NCBI GenBank assembly: GCA_028683385.1
Contig: JAQUIJ010000005.1
Coordinates: 62,001-126,000, forward strand
DNA: 64,000 nucleotides
Source: Prolixibacteraceae bacterium
Lineage (GTDB): Bacteria; Bacteroidota; Bacteroidia; Bacteroidales; Prolixibacteraceae
Direction: 5' to 3'
Positions 1 to 11,655 of this stretch are shown here, piece by piece. The stretch's first letter is position 1. Each line of letters starts with the position of its first letter. The position numbers and the translations under genes are program-made. The notes under the pieces were generated by a model. It saw only the letters and a program-made list of their open reading frames with translations, had not been told where the DNA came from and searched no databases.

Positions 1-30
1 GGTCGTCAGTTCGAGTCTGGCCACCCCGAC
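1..30 (+). tRNA. 3' part of a tRNA, cut by the window edge
   Basis: Only the 3' part is present. It has variable-loop bases, then a 5-bp T stem (GTCAG with CTGGC, including one G-U pair) around the loop TTCGAGT, then the 3' acceptor strand CACCCCG and discriminator A at 30. CCA is not encoded (CAAAA follows). The anticodon lies outside the window, so the isotype cannot be read. The AAGGTCG-like variable region resembles methionine tRNAs, but this is only an impression. Confidence 0.8.
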
Positions 31-36
31 AAAATA

Positions 37-72
37 AAAGGGTTAAACTGAATTTAAACAGTTTAACCCTTT
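37..72. terminator. Hairpin terminator between tRNA and cupin gene
   Basis: Arms 37-50 and 59-72 pair over 14 bp (core AGGGTTAAACTG with CAGTTTAACCCT) around an 8-nt A/T loop. TTTCTATTT follows on the plus side and A-rich sequence precedes it, so it can end both the tRNA transcript and the convergent cupin transcript. Confidence 0.8.
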
Positions 73-141
73 CTATTTGTGAATTTAGCTTGATTGCTTG
101 CCGTTTTTGTTTCTTGATTGAATAGCGACTTATACTAATTT

Positions 142-597
142 CTATCTCCATTTTGGCTCAACAGGTAGCCTTTCTCCATCAGCGGTAGTGTGTTCCTCCA
201 ACGAATTTTCTTTTGATTGGATCACCATATAAATCATCGTTTCGTCTGATTCATTCCGAATGCCCCTTTTCCCTTTTGGTGCAACGCGAATAACACTTCC
301 TTCTTTTATTTCGAAGCAATCCTCATCAACCTGGTAAAATCCAAAACCTTTCAGGATAATGTAAGTTTCTTCGTTTTTCCGGTGAATATGGAAATAAGGC
401 TGCTCGGTGCGGGGTGGTAACATGTTAAATGAAATTTCTGTCCCTGTTGCATCGGTTGCATCTTTCAGGAATACTTTGCCCTCAATTAAAGTCTTCCTTA
501 CCGGATGAACCAAACTATAGTCCATTAACCCATCCAAACTACCAAGGTTGACAGCGGTGTAGTTTTCGTTTTCTGATAATTTTTCAATCTGTTTCAT
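142..597 (-). CDS. Cupin-domain protein
   Basis: Small single-domain cupin of about 151 residues. The first cupin motif is visible as PYFHIHRKNEETYIILKGFG, with two His and a Glu placed as metal ligands. The second half (EGSVIRVAPKGKRGIRN) lacks the usual second-motif His, so a complete metal site is uncertain. The start chosen is the ATG before KQIEKLSENENY. Two upstream in-frame ATGs (630 and 651) would add a hydrophobic stretch that does not look like cupin. No ligand or reaction can be named. It is convergent with the tRNA and separated from the galactosidase gene by a hairpin. Confidence 0.75.
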   Translation of the reverse strand: MKQIEKLSENENYTAVNLGSLDGLMDYSLVHPVRKTLIEGKVFLKDATDATGTEISFNMLPPRTEQPYFHIHRKNEETYIILKGFGFYQVDEDCFEIKEGSVIRVAPKGKRGIRNESDETMIYMVIQSKENSLEEHTTADGERLPVEPKWR

Positions 598-654
598 GGT
601 TCTAAAAATTTGTTGTTCGACAAAACTCATTAAAAATTCAATATAAAACAAAAA

Positions 655-680
655 CGGAAGACCCCTTTCGAAATCTTCCG
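655..680 (-). terminator. Rho-independent terminator of the beta-galactosidase gene
   Basis: On the minus strand CGGAAGA pairs with TCTTCCG (7 bp, 12-nt loop) and is followed by TTTTTGTTTT. It lies 55 nt after the stop of the minus-strand GH2 gene. Confidence 0.7.
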
Positions 681-734
681 CTTTAATATTGTGTTTTTCC
701 GGTATCCGGTCTCCCTTTTCCGGTCTTCAGTTCT

Positions 735-4028
<3,294 letters not shown>

Positions 4029-4052
4029 TTAGCATAAAGGCAATAAATATTC

Positions 4053-4074
4053 CCTACCGGTAGGAACTGGTAGG
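4053..4074. promoter_or_regulatory. Perfect palindrome plus extra half-site upstream of the galactosidase gene
   Basis: CCTACCGGTAGG (4053-4064) is a perfect 12-bp palindrome 40 bp upstream of the minus-strand start. A third GGTAGG half-site lies at 4069-4074, 10 bp along, about one helical turn. This arrangement fits a dimeric regulator site. No regulator gene is adjacent. Confidence 0.4.
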
Positions 4075-4250
4075 CATGCAAAATTGAGAATTTTTCTTTG
4101 TATTGACAAATGAAAGTGAATCAAATTTAGGCTCTCAAATAGCTTGTAACATCACAATCTATATTTTCATTAGCAATTTTCGAGATTTGTGAATCTGCTC
4201 AGGTTAATTTAAAATGAAACATTCGGCTAATTGTAATGCGGAAAATCAAA

Positions 4251-4283
4251 TTTACCAACAGGCTCAAAAGTTTGCTATTTTTG
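4251..4283 (+). promoter_or_regulatory. Bacteroidota-type promoter of the HAD gene
   Basis: TATTTTTG at 4276-4283 matches the TAnnTTTG -7 element. TTTA at 4251-4254, 21 nt upstream, is a near match to the -33 TTTG. It is 21 nt before the ATG at 4305. Confidence 0.4.
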
Positions 4284-4304
4284 CCATCTTAAAATTTGAG
4301 ACAC

Positions 4305-4913
4305 ATGGAACTTAAAATACATCCAAATGCAAAGGCGCTGATTTTCGATTTGGACGGAACTCTTTCGGATTCGTTGCCGGTGCATATTGCCAGTTGGAAT
4401 GCCGTTTGCGAAAAGCTGAATTGTACGTTTGATGAACGCATTCTTGTTGAAATGACAGGAGCGCCAACACTTAGTTTTGCCGAACGAATTAAGCGCGAAC
4501 AAAATCTGGAAATTACGGCCGAAGAACTAGTCGTTCTTAAACAACAGGAATTCTGGAAGAATATCAATCAGATCAAACCACACGATGCGGTGATTGATTT
4601 GATGAAAAGTGCACATGGAAAGATTCCGATGGCAGTTGGAACTGGTGCCAGCCGGACAAGTGCTATGTTGCAGATGAAGGAATTAGGGATTGATCAATTG
4701 TTTGATTTCATTGTAACTGCTGATGATGTTGATCGTCACAAACCTGAACCCGATACTTTTTTGAAATGTGCCGAATTGATGGGCGTTGAACCAAAATATT
4801 GTCAGGTATTTGAAGATGGAGAACTAGGTATGCAAGCCGCACAAACCGCTGGTATGTTTCTCACTGATGTTCGTCCGTTTGTAACCGATCCGTTTGCTGA
4901 TTCAGAAAATTAA
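4305..4913 (+). CDS. HAD-superfamily phosphatase, beta-phosphoglucomutase-like
   Basis: 202 residues with all four HAD motifs: FDLDGTLSDS (catalytic Asp pair) near the N-terminus, GTGASR (motif II Thr), the HKPEPDTF lysine region (motif III) and VFEDGELGMQAA (motif IV acids). The helical cap between motifs I and II (about 15-90) is of the beta-phosphoglucomutase/DOG-phosphatase kind. It probably acts on a small phosphosugar in the cytoplasm, but the substrate cannot be told. An in-frame TTG at 4296 exists; the ATG is preferred because a promoter-like element ends at 4283 and the protein starts cleanly with MELKIHPNAKALIFDLDG. The AEC transporter gene follows 45 nt later and may be cotranscribed. 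Confidence 0.85.
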   Translation: MELKIHPNAKALIFDLDGTLSDSLPVHIASWNAVCEKLNCTFDERILVEMTGAPTLSFAERIKREQNLEITAEELVVLKQQEFWKNINQIKPHDAVIDLMKSAHGKIPMAVGTGASRTSAMLQMKELGIDQLFDFIVTADDVDRHKPEPDTFLKCAELMGVEPKYCQVFEDGELGMQAAQTAGMFLTDVRPFVTDPFADSEN

Positions 4914-4958
4914 CAAAATAATTTAGACGCACGATCGTGCAATTCTAACAAAATACTT

Positions 4959-5885
4959 ATGTCACAATTCTTCCCCGCATTTCAGGCCATAGCTCCTTTG
5001 TTCCTGGTAATTTTTGCAGGGGTTATTGTGAGTCGTAATAAGTCAGTAACATATCAATGGCTCGAAATTTTAAATAATTATGCTTTGTGGCTTGGTTTTC
5101 CTGCTCTTATTTTAGTGGCATTGTCACGCCTGCAATGGGACTTTGCGTTATATAGCAACCTGATAATCGCCAATTCCATCCGTCTTGTTCTTTCAATTTT
5201 GTTGGTTCTGCCTGTTGCTGCTATCTTTAAATTAGAAAACAAACTACGCCGAACTCTTTTTCTAGCCGTTTCGTTCGGAAATGTAGCTTATCTTGGAATT
5301 CCCGTTTTACGAAGTGCATGGGGTGATCAAATTCTTCCTGAAGCGACAATGATCTCTTCGGTATATCTTTTCTGGCTTTTTACCCTTGGGATTTTTATGG
5401 TTGAATTTTATGGTGACAAGAAAGTTGATTTTCAAGTACTTATTCTTCGGCTCTTAAGAAATCCGATGCTAATAGCTGTTTTTATAGGACTTTTTGTTGC
5501 AATCAATCATATTCAGATGCCGAAAATCCTGATGTCAGGTCTCGATCTTGCGGCTGGCTCTGTAACTGGTGTTGTGCTTTTTTCGCTGGGTCTGTTTGTC
5601 GGTAAACAACCTATTGGAAATTTTAGAGATTGGATTTCTGTTTCGATATTCAGTCTGGTAATCCTTTTTGTATTGCCTTATCTATTTTTTCTCATTTCAG
5701 GAAATTTTGTTGATCAAAAAGTAAGTCGATCGTGGGTTCTCGAATCAGCAATGCCGCTGGGGTTGACACCTTATGCGCTTTGTGTGAAATATGAGCTGGA
5801 TGCCGAATTTGCATCAAGAGTAGTTGTATTAAGCACTTTACTGGCTTTGATAAGTCTGCCTTTATGGCTAGTTTTCCTGAAGTAA
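4959..5885 (+). CDS. AEC-family (auxin efflux carrier-like) membrane transporter
   Basis: 308 residues, almost wholly hydrophobic, with about ten membrane segments in two halves separated near residue 150. The first helix (FQAIAPLFLVIFAGVIVS) and the later PLGLTPYALCVKYELD segment are typical of AEC permeases, which carry organic acids or related anions across the inner membrane. No substrate can be assigned. The 3' end overlaps the end of the convergent COG0523 gene by 18 nt. Confidence 0.82.
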   Translation: MSQFFPAFQAIAPLFLVIFAGVIVSRNKSVTYQWLEILNNYALWLGFPALILVALSRLQWDFALYSNLIIANSIRLVLSILLVLPVAAIFKLENKLRRTLFLAVSFGNVAYLGIPVLRSAWGDQILPEATMISSVYLFWLFTLGIFMVEFYGDKKVDFQVLILRLLRNPMLIAVFIGLFVAINHIQMPKILMSGLDLAAGSVTGVVLFSLGLFVGKQPIGNFRDWISVSIFSLVILFVLPYLFFLISGNFVDQKVSRSWVLESAMPLGLTPYALCVKYELDAEFASRVVVLSTLLALISLPLWLVFLK

Positions 5886-6836
5886 ATATTGCAGAAACAT
5901 CTTCTCAATCTCGAATTTACTGATCCCCTTCCCAATAAATACAATCACATTTTCAAGTGGTTCGTAAGGATTTGCTACCGAACCTTCCGAAATATTGATC
6001 ATTCCACCTACCGATTGGACGATTCCTGTCAATGGATTGTTTTCGAAATTTACCATTCCTTTTATACGGAAAATCTGCTTCCGGTAGACGGAAGCGAAAT
6101 ATCTGAACCATTCCCGAAACCTTTGTTCGTTGATGTATCCACCAAACCGAATGGTAAAGCTATGGAAGTCAGATAGCTCCGGTTCGCTGTAAAATGGCTT
6201 GCGAAGTTTTTTTATAAACTCATCCTGCATCTGAGGTTGAAGCATATACAAATGAACTGAATCCAGAAATGCAAAATTCGTTTCCACCAGTTGAGCCGTT
6301 CTATTAAGGGCTGTAATTTTCTTTCTGATATACGCGAGTTTCTTTTCATCAGCATCATCCACTTTATTCAAAATAATCAGGTCGCTAAGCATGATTTGCT
6401 TTTGCTGTTCAAAATTGCCAATCTCTTCCTGAAAGTTAACCGAATCAACCAGGCAGATAGTTCCGCTTAATTCAAATAAGCGTTCAAGATCAGGATCCTG
6501 AAAGAACGGTTCAATGATTGGTCCGGGATCAGCAATGCCTGTAGTTTCAATGATCAGTTGTTCCAGGTGATCATTTTTTTTGACCAACTCCTGAAGTGCT
6601 AGCGAAAATTCGTTGAAGATGCTACAGCAGATACATCCGTTATTCAACTCAATAATATTTTCAGGTTGGTAGTTCGCTATTAATTTAGAGTCAATCGAAA
6701 CATCTCCGAATTCATTTTCGATCAACCCAATTTTAACTTCATAATTCTGTAACAACAGATTATTGATGAAAGTTGTCTTACCCGATCCAAGGAAACCGGT
6801 AACAATAGTAACTGGTATTTTAGGTTTTACTGGCAC
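5868..6836 (-). CDS. CobW/COG0523-family metallochaperone GTPase
   Basis: 322 residues. Walker A is GFLGSGKTT (14-22), the metal-binding CxCC motif is NGCICCS (Cys68, 70, 71), and the GTP-specificity motif is NKVD (about 158). A CobW C-terminal domain follows from about 210 (HSFTIRFGGYINEQRF... GMVNF). These proteins are GTP-driven chaperones that deliver Zn or another metal to target enzymes in the cytosol. There is no Zur box or cobalamin gene nearby to tell which metal. It is convergent with the AEC transporter gene, with their last 18 nt overlapping. Confidence 0.88.
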   Translation of the reverse strand: MPVKPKIPVTIVTGFLGSGKTTFINNLLLQNYEVKIGLIENEFGDVSIDSKLIANYQPENIIELNNGCICCSIFNEFSLALQELVKKNDHLEQLIIETTGIADPGPIIEPFFQDPDLERLFELSGTICLVDSVNFQEEIGNFEQQKQIMLSDLIILNKVDDADEKKLAYIRKKITALNRTAQLVETNFAFLDSVHLYMLQPQMQDEFIKKLRKPFYSEPELSDFHSFTIRFGGYINEQRFREWFRYFASVYRKQIFRIKGMVNFENNPLTGIVQSVGGMINISEGSVANPYEPLENVIVFIGKGISKFEIEKMFLQYLLQEN

Positions 6837-7064
6837 AATGATTATTCTTTAAGCAAGTAAACTATGTACGCCTTAAAATGTTTTCGAATAAAGTTAATTC
6901 ATTTCTTTCAATTAATTTTTGCTGAAACATGTAGTTATTCATATTCTTAAACAACTATAGATATGATAATTTTATGTTGTGTTTTCGGTGGAAATGATTA
7001 ACTTGTAGCAAATTGTAAATTTTAAGTGTTCAGAAAAACTATTTATAAACTAAAATTACGCTTT

Positions 7065-8954
7065 ATGAACAGGTTATTTATTGTTGTTTTAGCAGTTCTT
7101 GCTTTTGTAGCTTGTCAGCCGAAAGTTGAAAAAGCTCCAAAGATTGCTATGGAAGATTTCTTTCGTAATCCCGAGAAAACCGCATTCAGGCTATCGCCAA
7201 ATGGCGAGTATTTTTCGTATTTGGCTCCTTACGAAAAGCGTCTTAATATTTTTGTACAAAAGGTTGGCGCCGATTCGGCTGTCCGTGTAACTTCCGAAAC
7301 TGCCCGCGACATTGCTGGTTATCTTTGGAAAGGGAATAATCGTATTCTGTTTTTGAAAGACACCGGTGGAGATGAGAATTTTCAGTTATATGGTGTAAAT
7401 ACGGATGGATCGGAACTGAAGGGACTGACAGTATTCGATAAAGTACGTACCGAATTAATTGATGACCTAAAAGATGTAGATGGCGAAATCATTGTTGGAT
7501 TAAATAAACGCAATCCTCAGGTTTTTGATCCTTTCCGGCTAAATGTGAGTACTGGCGAAATGACCCAGTTGGCTGAAAATCCTGGAAATATTGTTGGCTG
7601 GATGACTGACCACGATGGGAAACTTCGTTTGGCTACTACTTCTGATGGAGTGAATACGACCCTTCTATATCGTGAAAATGAGCAGGATAAGTTCAAGCCC
7701 ATTCTTACGACCAGTTTTAAAGAAACTATGTCGCCCTATTTGTTTACGTTCGATAATAAAATGTTGATCTCAGGTTCAAATCTTGGTCGTGATAAAACAG
7801 CTCTGGTAACTTTCGACCCTGCCACCGGAAAAGAAAAGGATGTTTTGTTTGAAACACAGGAAGCCGATATTGAAGGCGTTGATTATTCCAGAAAAGATAA
7901 AAAACTTTTATCGGTTACCTGGACAACAGATATGGAAAAGGAACATTTTTTTGATGCTGATGCTGAAGCCATGAAGAAAAAGCTTCAGGAAAAACTGCCC
8001 GGATACCAGATTTCAATTGGAAGCAATAATAAAGCTGAAGACAAATTTATGATTCGGACGTACAGCGATAAAAGTCGTGGAGCTTATTATTTATTCGATA
8101 AAACTTCAGGCGAACTGACCAAGTTGGCCGAATTGACACCATGGCTTAAAGAGAATGATCTTTGCGATATGAAACCAATTTCATACAAATCACGCGATGG
8201 GCTTACCATTCAGGGCTATCTGACTTTGCCTAAAGGCTACGAGGCTAAAAATCTTCCGGTGGTTATTAATCCACATGGCGGTCCATGGGCTCGCGATTAT
8301 TGGGGATTCAATTCCGAAGTACAGTTTTTGGCCAACAATGGCTATGCCGTTTTACAAATGAATTACCGTGGTTCAACCGGATTTGGAAAAGCTTTTTGGG
8401 AGTCGTCGTTTAAACAGTGGGGTAGAACCATGCAGGATGACATCTCGGACGGTGTTAAATGGTTGGTTGATCAGGGAATTGCCGATCAGAAGCGAGTTGG
8501 AATTTATGGCGGAAGTTATGGTGGGTATGCTACGCTTGCCGGGTTAACTTTAACTCCTGATTTGTATGCTGCCGGTGTGGATTATGTTGGAGTTTCGAAC
8601 ATGTTTACTTTTATGAAAACCATTCCGCCATATTGGAAACCTATGCTCGACATGTTTTACGAGATGGTGGGCAACCCCAAATCAGATAGCTTAATGTTAG
8701 CCGAAGTATCGCCTGTATTTTTAGTCGATAAGATTAAAGCTCCGCTTTTTGTAGCACAGGGTAAAAACGATCCCCGCGTAAATGTTGACGAATCGGATCA
8801 GATTGTAAAGGCATTGAAAGATAAAGGTATTGCGGTGGAATATATGGTGAAAGATAATGAAGGACATGGATTTCATAACGAAGAAAACCGTTTCGATTTT
8901 TACCGTTCGATGTTAGCTTTCCTTGATAAACACCTGAAACCTCAGGAAAAATAA
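7065..8954 (+). CDS. S9-family prolyl oligopeptidase-type serine peptidase, lipoprotein
   Basis: 629 residues from the chosen ATG. MNRLFIVVLAVLAFVACQ is a lipoprotein signal, so the upstream GTG at 7026 is not needed. An N-terminal seven-bladed propeller (about 40-370) is followed by an alpha/beta-hydrolase domain. The catalytic triad is Ser484 in GGSYGGY, Asp569 in GKNDPRVN and His601 in EGHGFH. The protein probably cleaves short peptides in the periplasm or on the outer membrane. It resembles the S9C acylaminoacyl-peptidase/dipeptidyl-peptidase-5 type, but the cleavage preference is not readable. It is a single-gene unit with its own terminator. Confidence 0.9.
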   Translation: MNRLFIVVLAVLAFVACQPKVEKAPKIAMEDFFRNPEKTAFRLSPNGEYFSYLAPYEKRLNIFVQKVGADSAVRVTSETARDIAGYLWKGNNRILFLKDTGGDENFQLYGVNTDGSELKGLTVFDKVRTELIDDLKDVDGEIIVGLNKRNPQVFDPFRLNVSTGEMTQLAENPGNIVGWMTDHDGKLRLATTSDGVNTTLLYRENEQDKFKPILTTSFKETMSPYLFTFDNKMLISGSNLGRDKTALVTFDPATGKEKDVLFETQEADIEGVDYSRKDKKLLSVTWTTDMEKEHFFDADAEAMKKKLQEKLPGYQISIGSNNKAEDKFMIRTYSDKSRGAYYLFDKTSGELTKLAELTPWLKENDLCDMKPISYKSRDGLTIQGYLTLPKGYEAKNLPVVINPHGGPWARDYWGFNSEVQFLANNGYAVLQMNYRGSTGFGKAFWESSFKQWGRTMQDDISDGVKWLVDQGIADQKRVGIYGGSYGGYATLAGLTLTPDLYAAGVDYVGVSNMFTFMKTIPPYWKPMLDMFYEMVGNPKSDSLMLAEVSPVFLVDKIKAPLFVAQGKNDPRVNVDESDQIVKALKDKGIAVEYMVKDNEGHGFHNEENRFDFYRSMLAFLDKHLKPQEK

Positions 8955-8981
8955 GATACTGTAGAATTTTGTGAACAGATA

Positions 8982-9018
8982 ATCAGGGTTTCGCATCGAG
9001 CGAAGCCCTGATTTGTTT
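8982..9018 (+). terminator. Rho-independent terminator of the S9 peptidase gene
   Basis: Arms 8982-8994 and 9000-9012 (ATCAGGGTTTCGC with GCGAAGCCCTGAT, one G-U pair) enclose a 5-nt loop, followed by TTGTTTT. It begins 27 nt after the stop. Confidence 0.85.
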
Positions 9019-9025
9019 TGCAGAA

Positions 9026-9748
9026 CTAAGGAATAAATTTCACTTGCATAAAATTAATTTGGATCAGATCATTATCAACAGGTATATTCAACTGAATATA
9101 GGATGCATTCGGAGAAACCGGAATCAATACTTTCCCATGTATGGCAAAACCTTTTTCCAAAGTTGTTTTTCGTAAAGTGGTCGACTTCCAGGTATCACGA
9201 AGTTCATTCAGATCAAGAGCTTCAAATTTGTTGTCCGCCCCTGAGGCAATAGCTAGTGGCAGTAAATCTGTTCGTAGATTATCATTTTGGGGAGTGTCGT
9301 CGCTCATAACCGCGATTCCGGTAGCGATGTCGATGCCCGCGGCCAGAAGACTCAATCCAAGGGCATTCTTTTGATTCGATGAATTGATGGACAGGCTTCT
9401 GTCAAGTTCCATGATTTTCGATTCAGGATCGACAGCAAAAATCGTATCCCCGTTCAACGATTCATTTTTACCGTTCATTGGTAACATGAAAATTTGCGCA
9501 GGATCTACAAGATAGTCCATGTTCGATCGATTTGTGATTTCGACATCGAACTTATACCAGGGTTGATCTACTTCATCAAAGGCTACTTTGGCAATAATAC
9601 CAAATACAGAGTCGCCCGTAAATTCCTGTCCGTAAAACCAGCTCGTTTTTTCGGATTGAGGTTTTAACCTTATTATATTTTTGGGTGCAGAACAATTGGT
9701 AAATACAATCGCACTAAGACAAAACAGTAGGATCGAGATTTGTTTCAT
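9026..9748 (-). CDS. Hypothetical lipoprotein
   Basis: 240 residues. MKQISILLFCLSAIVFTNCSAPK is a lipoprotein signal with Cys20. The rest shows no catalytic motif I recognise. A short hydrophobic stretch (ALGLSLLAAGIDIATGIAVM, about 130-150) interrupts an otherwise soluble beta-rich chain, and an EITNRSNMDYLVDP segment resembles the Ig-like domains of envelope lipoproteins. It probably sits in the periplasm or on the outer membrane. The gene is divergent from the epimerase-like gene, with about 105 nt between starts. Confidence 0.7.
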   Translation of the reverse strand: MKQISILLFCLSAIVFTNCSAPKNIIRLKPQSEKTSWFYGQEFTGDSVFGIIAKVAFDEVDQPWYKFDVEITNRSNMDYLVDPAQIFMLPMNGKNESLNGDTIFAVDPESKIMELDRSLSINSSNQKNALGLSLLAAGIDIATGIAVMSDDTPQNDNLRTDLLPLAIASGADNKFEALDLNELRDTWKSTTLRKTTLEKGFAIHGKVLIPVSPNASYIQLNIPVDNDLIQINFMQVKFIP

Positions 9749-9854
9749 GGCTGAAAAATTTCGACTTAGTTTTCAAATATTATGCCAACAACTAAAATAT
9801 AAGTCTGTCATTTTCGTCTCCATTAGTAAAAGAAATAAATTTGAACTGGAAGCA

Positions 9855-10532
9855 ATGAATAAACTAAAAGTCATTATAACAGGCGCCACCGGTATGATTG
9901 GTGAAGGTGTTCTTTACGAATGCCTGAATCATCCTGAAGTGGAAAAGGTTTTGGTGATAACCCGCAAATCATGCTGTTATTCTAATCCAAAACTAACTGA
10001 AATTATTCACGATAACTTTGTGGATTTTTCATCAATCAGCGACAGTTTAAAAGGCTACAACGCCTGCTATTTCTGTCTTGGAGTAACATCGGTAGGGAAA
10101 AGCGAGGCTGAATATACGAAGCTAACTTATTCCTTGACTTTGGGTTTTGCTACTATACTTGCATCGCTCAATCCCGATATGACTTTTTGTTATATTTCGG
10201 GAGCAAATACCGATAGCACAGAGAAAGGGCGATCGATGTGGGCACGTGTAAAAGGCAAAACTGAAAACGATTTAATGAAATTACCTTTCAAACAAGTATA
10301 TAATTTTCGTCCGGGCGGAATCGAGCCATTTTTACTCTTAAAACCAACGCAAACGTACTACAAAACCTACAGGTATTTGGGTTGGTTGTTTTCTCTGATG
10401 AAAGCAATTGCTCCCGGTTATGTAATAAAATTAAAGGATTTGGCTTCAGCAATGATCAACGCCTCATTGATAGGATATTCAAAAAATATTCTGGAGATGA
10501 ACGACATGAAGTTATTGGCAAAAGCAAAGTAA
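9855..10532 (+). CDS. NAD(P)-binding Rossmann-fold, epimerase-like protein
   Basis: 225 residues from the ATG before NKLKVIITGATGMIGEG. GATGMIGEG is the GxxGxxG dinucleotide-binding motif of extended or atypical SDR proteins. The usual YxxxK pair is replaced by WARVKGK (about 130-136), so it may be an atypical NAD(P)H-binding protein rather than a classical sugar epimerase. A longer reading from 9681 would run into the divergent lipoprotein gene and is rejected. It ends 4 nt before the MBL-fold gene, which suggests a two-gene operon. Confidence 0.8.
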   Translation: MNKLKVIITGATGMIGEGVLYECLNHPEVEKVLVITRKSCCYSNPKLTEIIHDNFVDFSSISDSLKGYNACYFCLGVTSVGKSEAEYTKLTYSLTLGFATILASLNPDMTFCYISGANTDSTEKGRSMWARVKGKTENDLMKLPFKQVYNFRPGGIEPFLLLKPTQTYYKTYRYLGWLFSLMKAIAPGYVIKLKDLASAMINASLIGYSKNILEMNDMKLLAKAK

Positions 10533-10536
10533 AAAA

Positions 10537-11643
10537 ATGAAAAAAGCTATGTATATACTATTATTCATTGTGGTTCTGGTCTCGTTAACCACTATTCTGT
10601 TCATGAAGCAGGCTCAATTTGGAAAAGCTCCGTCGGGTGAACGTTTGAAGCGTATTGAGCATTCATCTAACTTCCGTAATGGACAATTTCAGAACCTGAA
10701 TTTTACACCAACTTTTGCCGAAGATGTCTCTAAATTTGAAATGATCAGAGACGGGATTTTCAAAATCAGTAAACGAAAAGCGCCATCGGTGAGTTTGCCA
10801 TCAGTAAAAACCAATTTGTTCGATCTTGATCCGCAAAAGGATCTGTTGGTGTGGTTCGGTCATTCATCGTATTTTATGCAGGTCGATGGCAAAAAGATAT
10901 TGGTCGATCCGGTTTTCTCCGGAAGCGCTTCACCCTTTTCATTTATGGTGAAAAGCTTCAAGGGCAGCGATGTTTATTCGTCTGAAGATATTCCACCGAT
11001 TGATTATTTGATCATTACGCACGACCACTGGGATCATCTCGATTATAAAACTGTGGTGGAACTGAAGCCAAAGGTTGGCAAAATTATAGCCGGATTGGGT
11101 ACTGCTGCTCATTTAGCGTATTGGGGCTTCGATCCAAAATCAATCGTTGAGTTGGATTGGAATGAAGCATCTGTTTTGGATTCAGGATTTAAAATAACAG
11201 CCACTCCCGGCCGACATTTTACCGGAAGAACTTTCAAGCGAAATCAGACTATTTGGTGCTCTTTTGTTTTTCAATCGCCCTCGAAAAAGATTTTCATTGG
11301 TGGTGATTCGGGTTACGATACTCATTTTGAAAAGATTGGTGCAGAGCATGGACCATTTGATCTGGCGTTACTCGAATGCGGGCAGTACAACAAATCGTGG
11401 AAATACATTCACATGATGCCCGAGCAAACCGTTCAGGCGGCTATCGATTTAAAGGCAAAGACAATGATGCCGGTTCATTGGGCGAAGTTTGCCTTGTCGC
11501 TCCATGCGTGGGACGAACCAATCCAACGGGTTACTAAAGAAGCTTACCGTTTGGATGTTCCGATTATTCATCCGATGATTGGTGAGTTGGTTGATTTGAG
11601 TAATTTCGGTGCTCAAACAGAATGGTGGAAAGGTATAAATTGA
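10537..11643 (+). CDS. Membrane-anchored MBL-fold metal-dependent hydrolase (NAPE-PLD/UlaG-like)
   Basis: 368 residues. An N-terminal uncleaved membrane helix (MYILLFIVVLVSLTTILF) precedes a beta-lactamase-fold domain. Metal motifs visible are WFGHSSYF, the THDHWDHLD box (HxHxDH), RHFTGR, GDSGYDTHF and the late PVHWAKF. This set matches the phospholipase D/lactonase group of MBL proteins (UlaG and NAPE-PLD). The active site would face the periplasm. The natural substrate is unknown; a phospholipid or lactone is an inference from the family. It is coupled to the Rossmann-fold gene and convergent with the UbiA-like gene 12 nt away. Confidence 0.85.
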   Translation: MKKAMYILLFIVVLVSLTTILFMKQAQFGKAPSGERLKRIEHSSNFRNGQFQNLNFTPTFAEDVSKFEMIRDGIFKISKRKAPSVSLPSVKTNLFDLDPQKDLLVWFGHSSYFMQVDGKKILVDPVFSGSASPFSFMVKSFKGSDVYSSEDIPPIDYLIITHDHWDHLDYKTVVELKPKVGKIIAGLGTAAHLAYWGFDPKSIVELDWNEASVLDSGFKITATPGRHFTGRTFKRNQTIWCSFVFQSPSKKIFIGGDSGYDTHFEKIGAEHGPFDLALLECGQYNKSWKYIHMMPEQTVQAAIDLKAKTMMPVHWAKFALSLHAWDEPIQRVTKEAYRLDVPIIHPMIGELVDLSNFGAQTEWWKGIN

Positions 11644-11655
11644 TCGGTTTTAAGT

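Noticed and set aside
1-30. Assignment of the partial tRNA as initiator tRNA-Met
   Set aside because: The anticodon is outside the window and the acceptor ends in a normal G72 opposite C1 rather than A72, so the isotype is left open.
9681-9854. N-terminal extension of the Rossmann-fold gene from 9681
   Set aside because: It runs through the divergent lipoprotein gene; the GATGMIGEG domain begins properly at the ATG at 9855.
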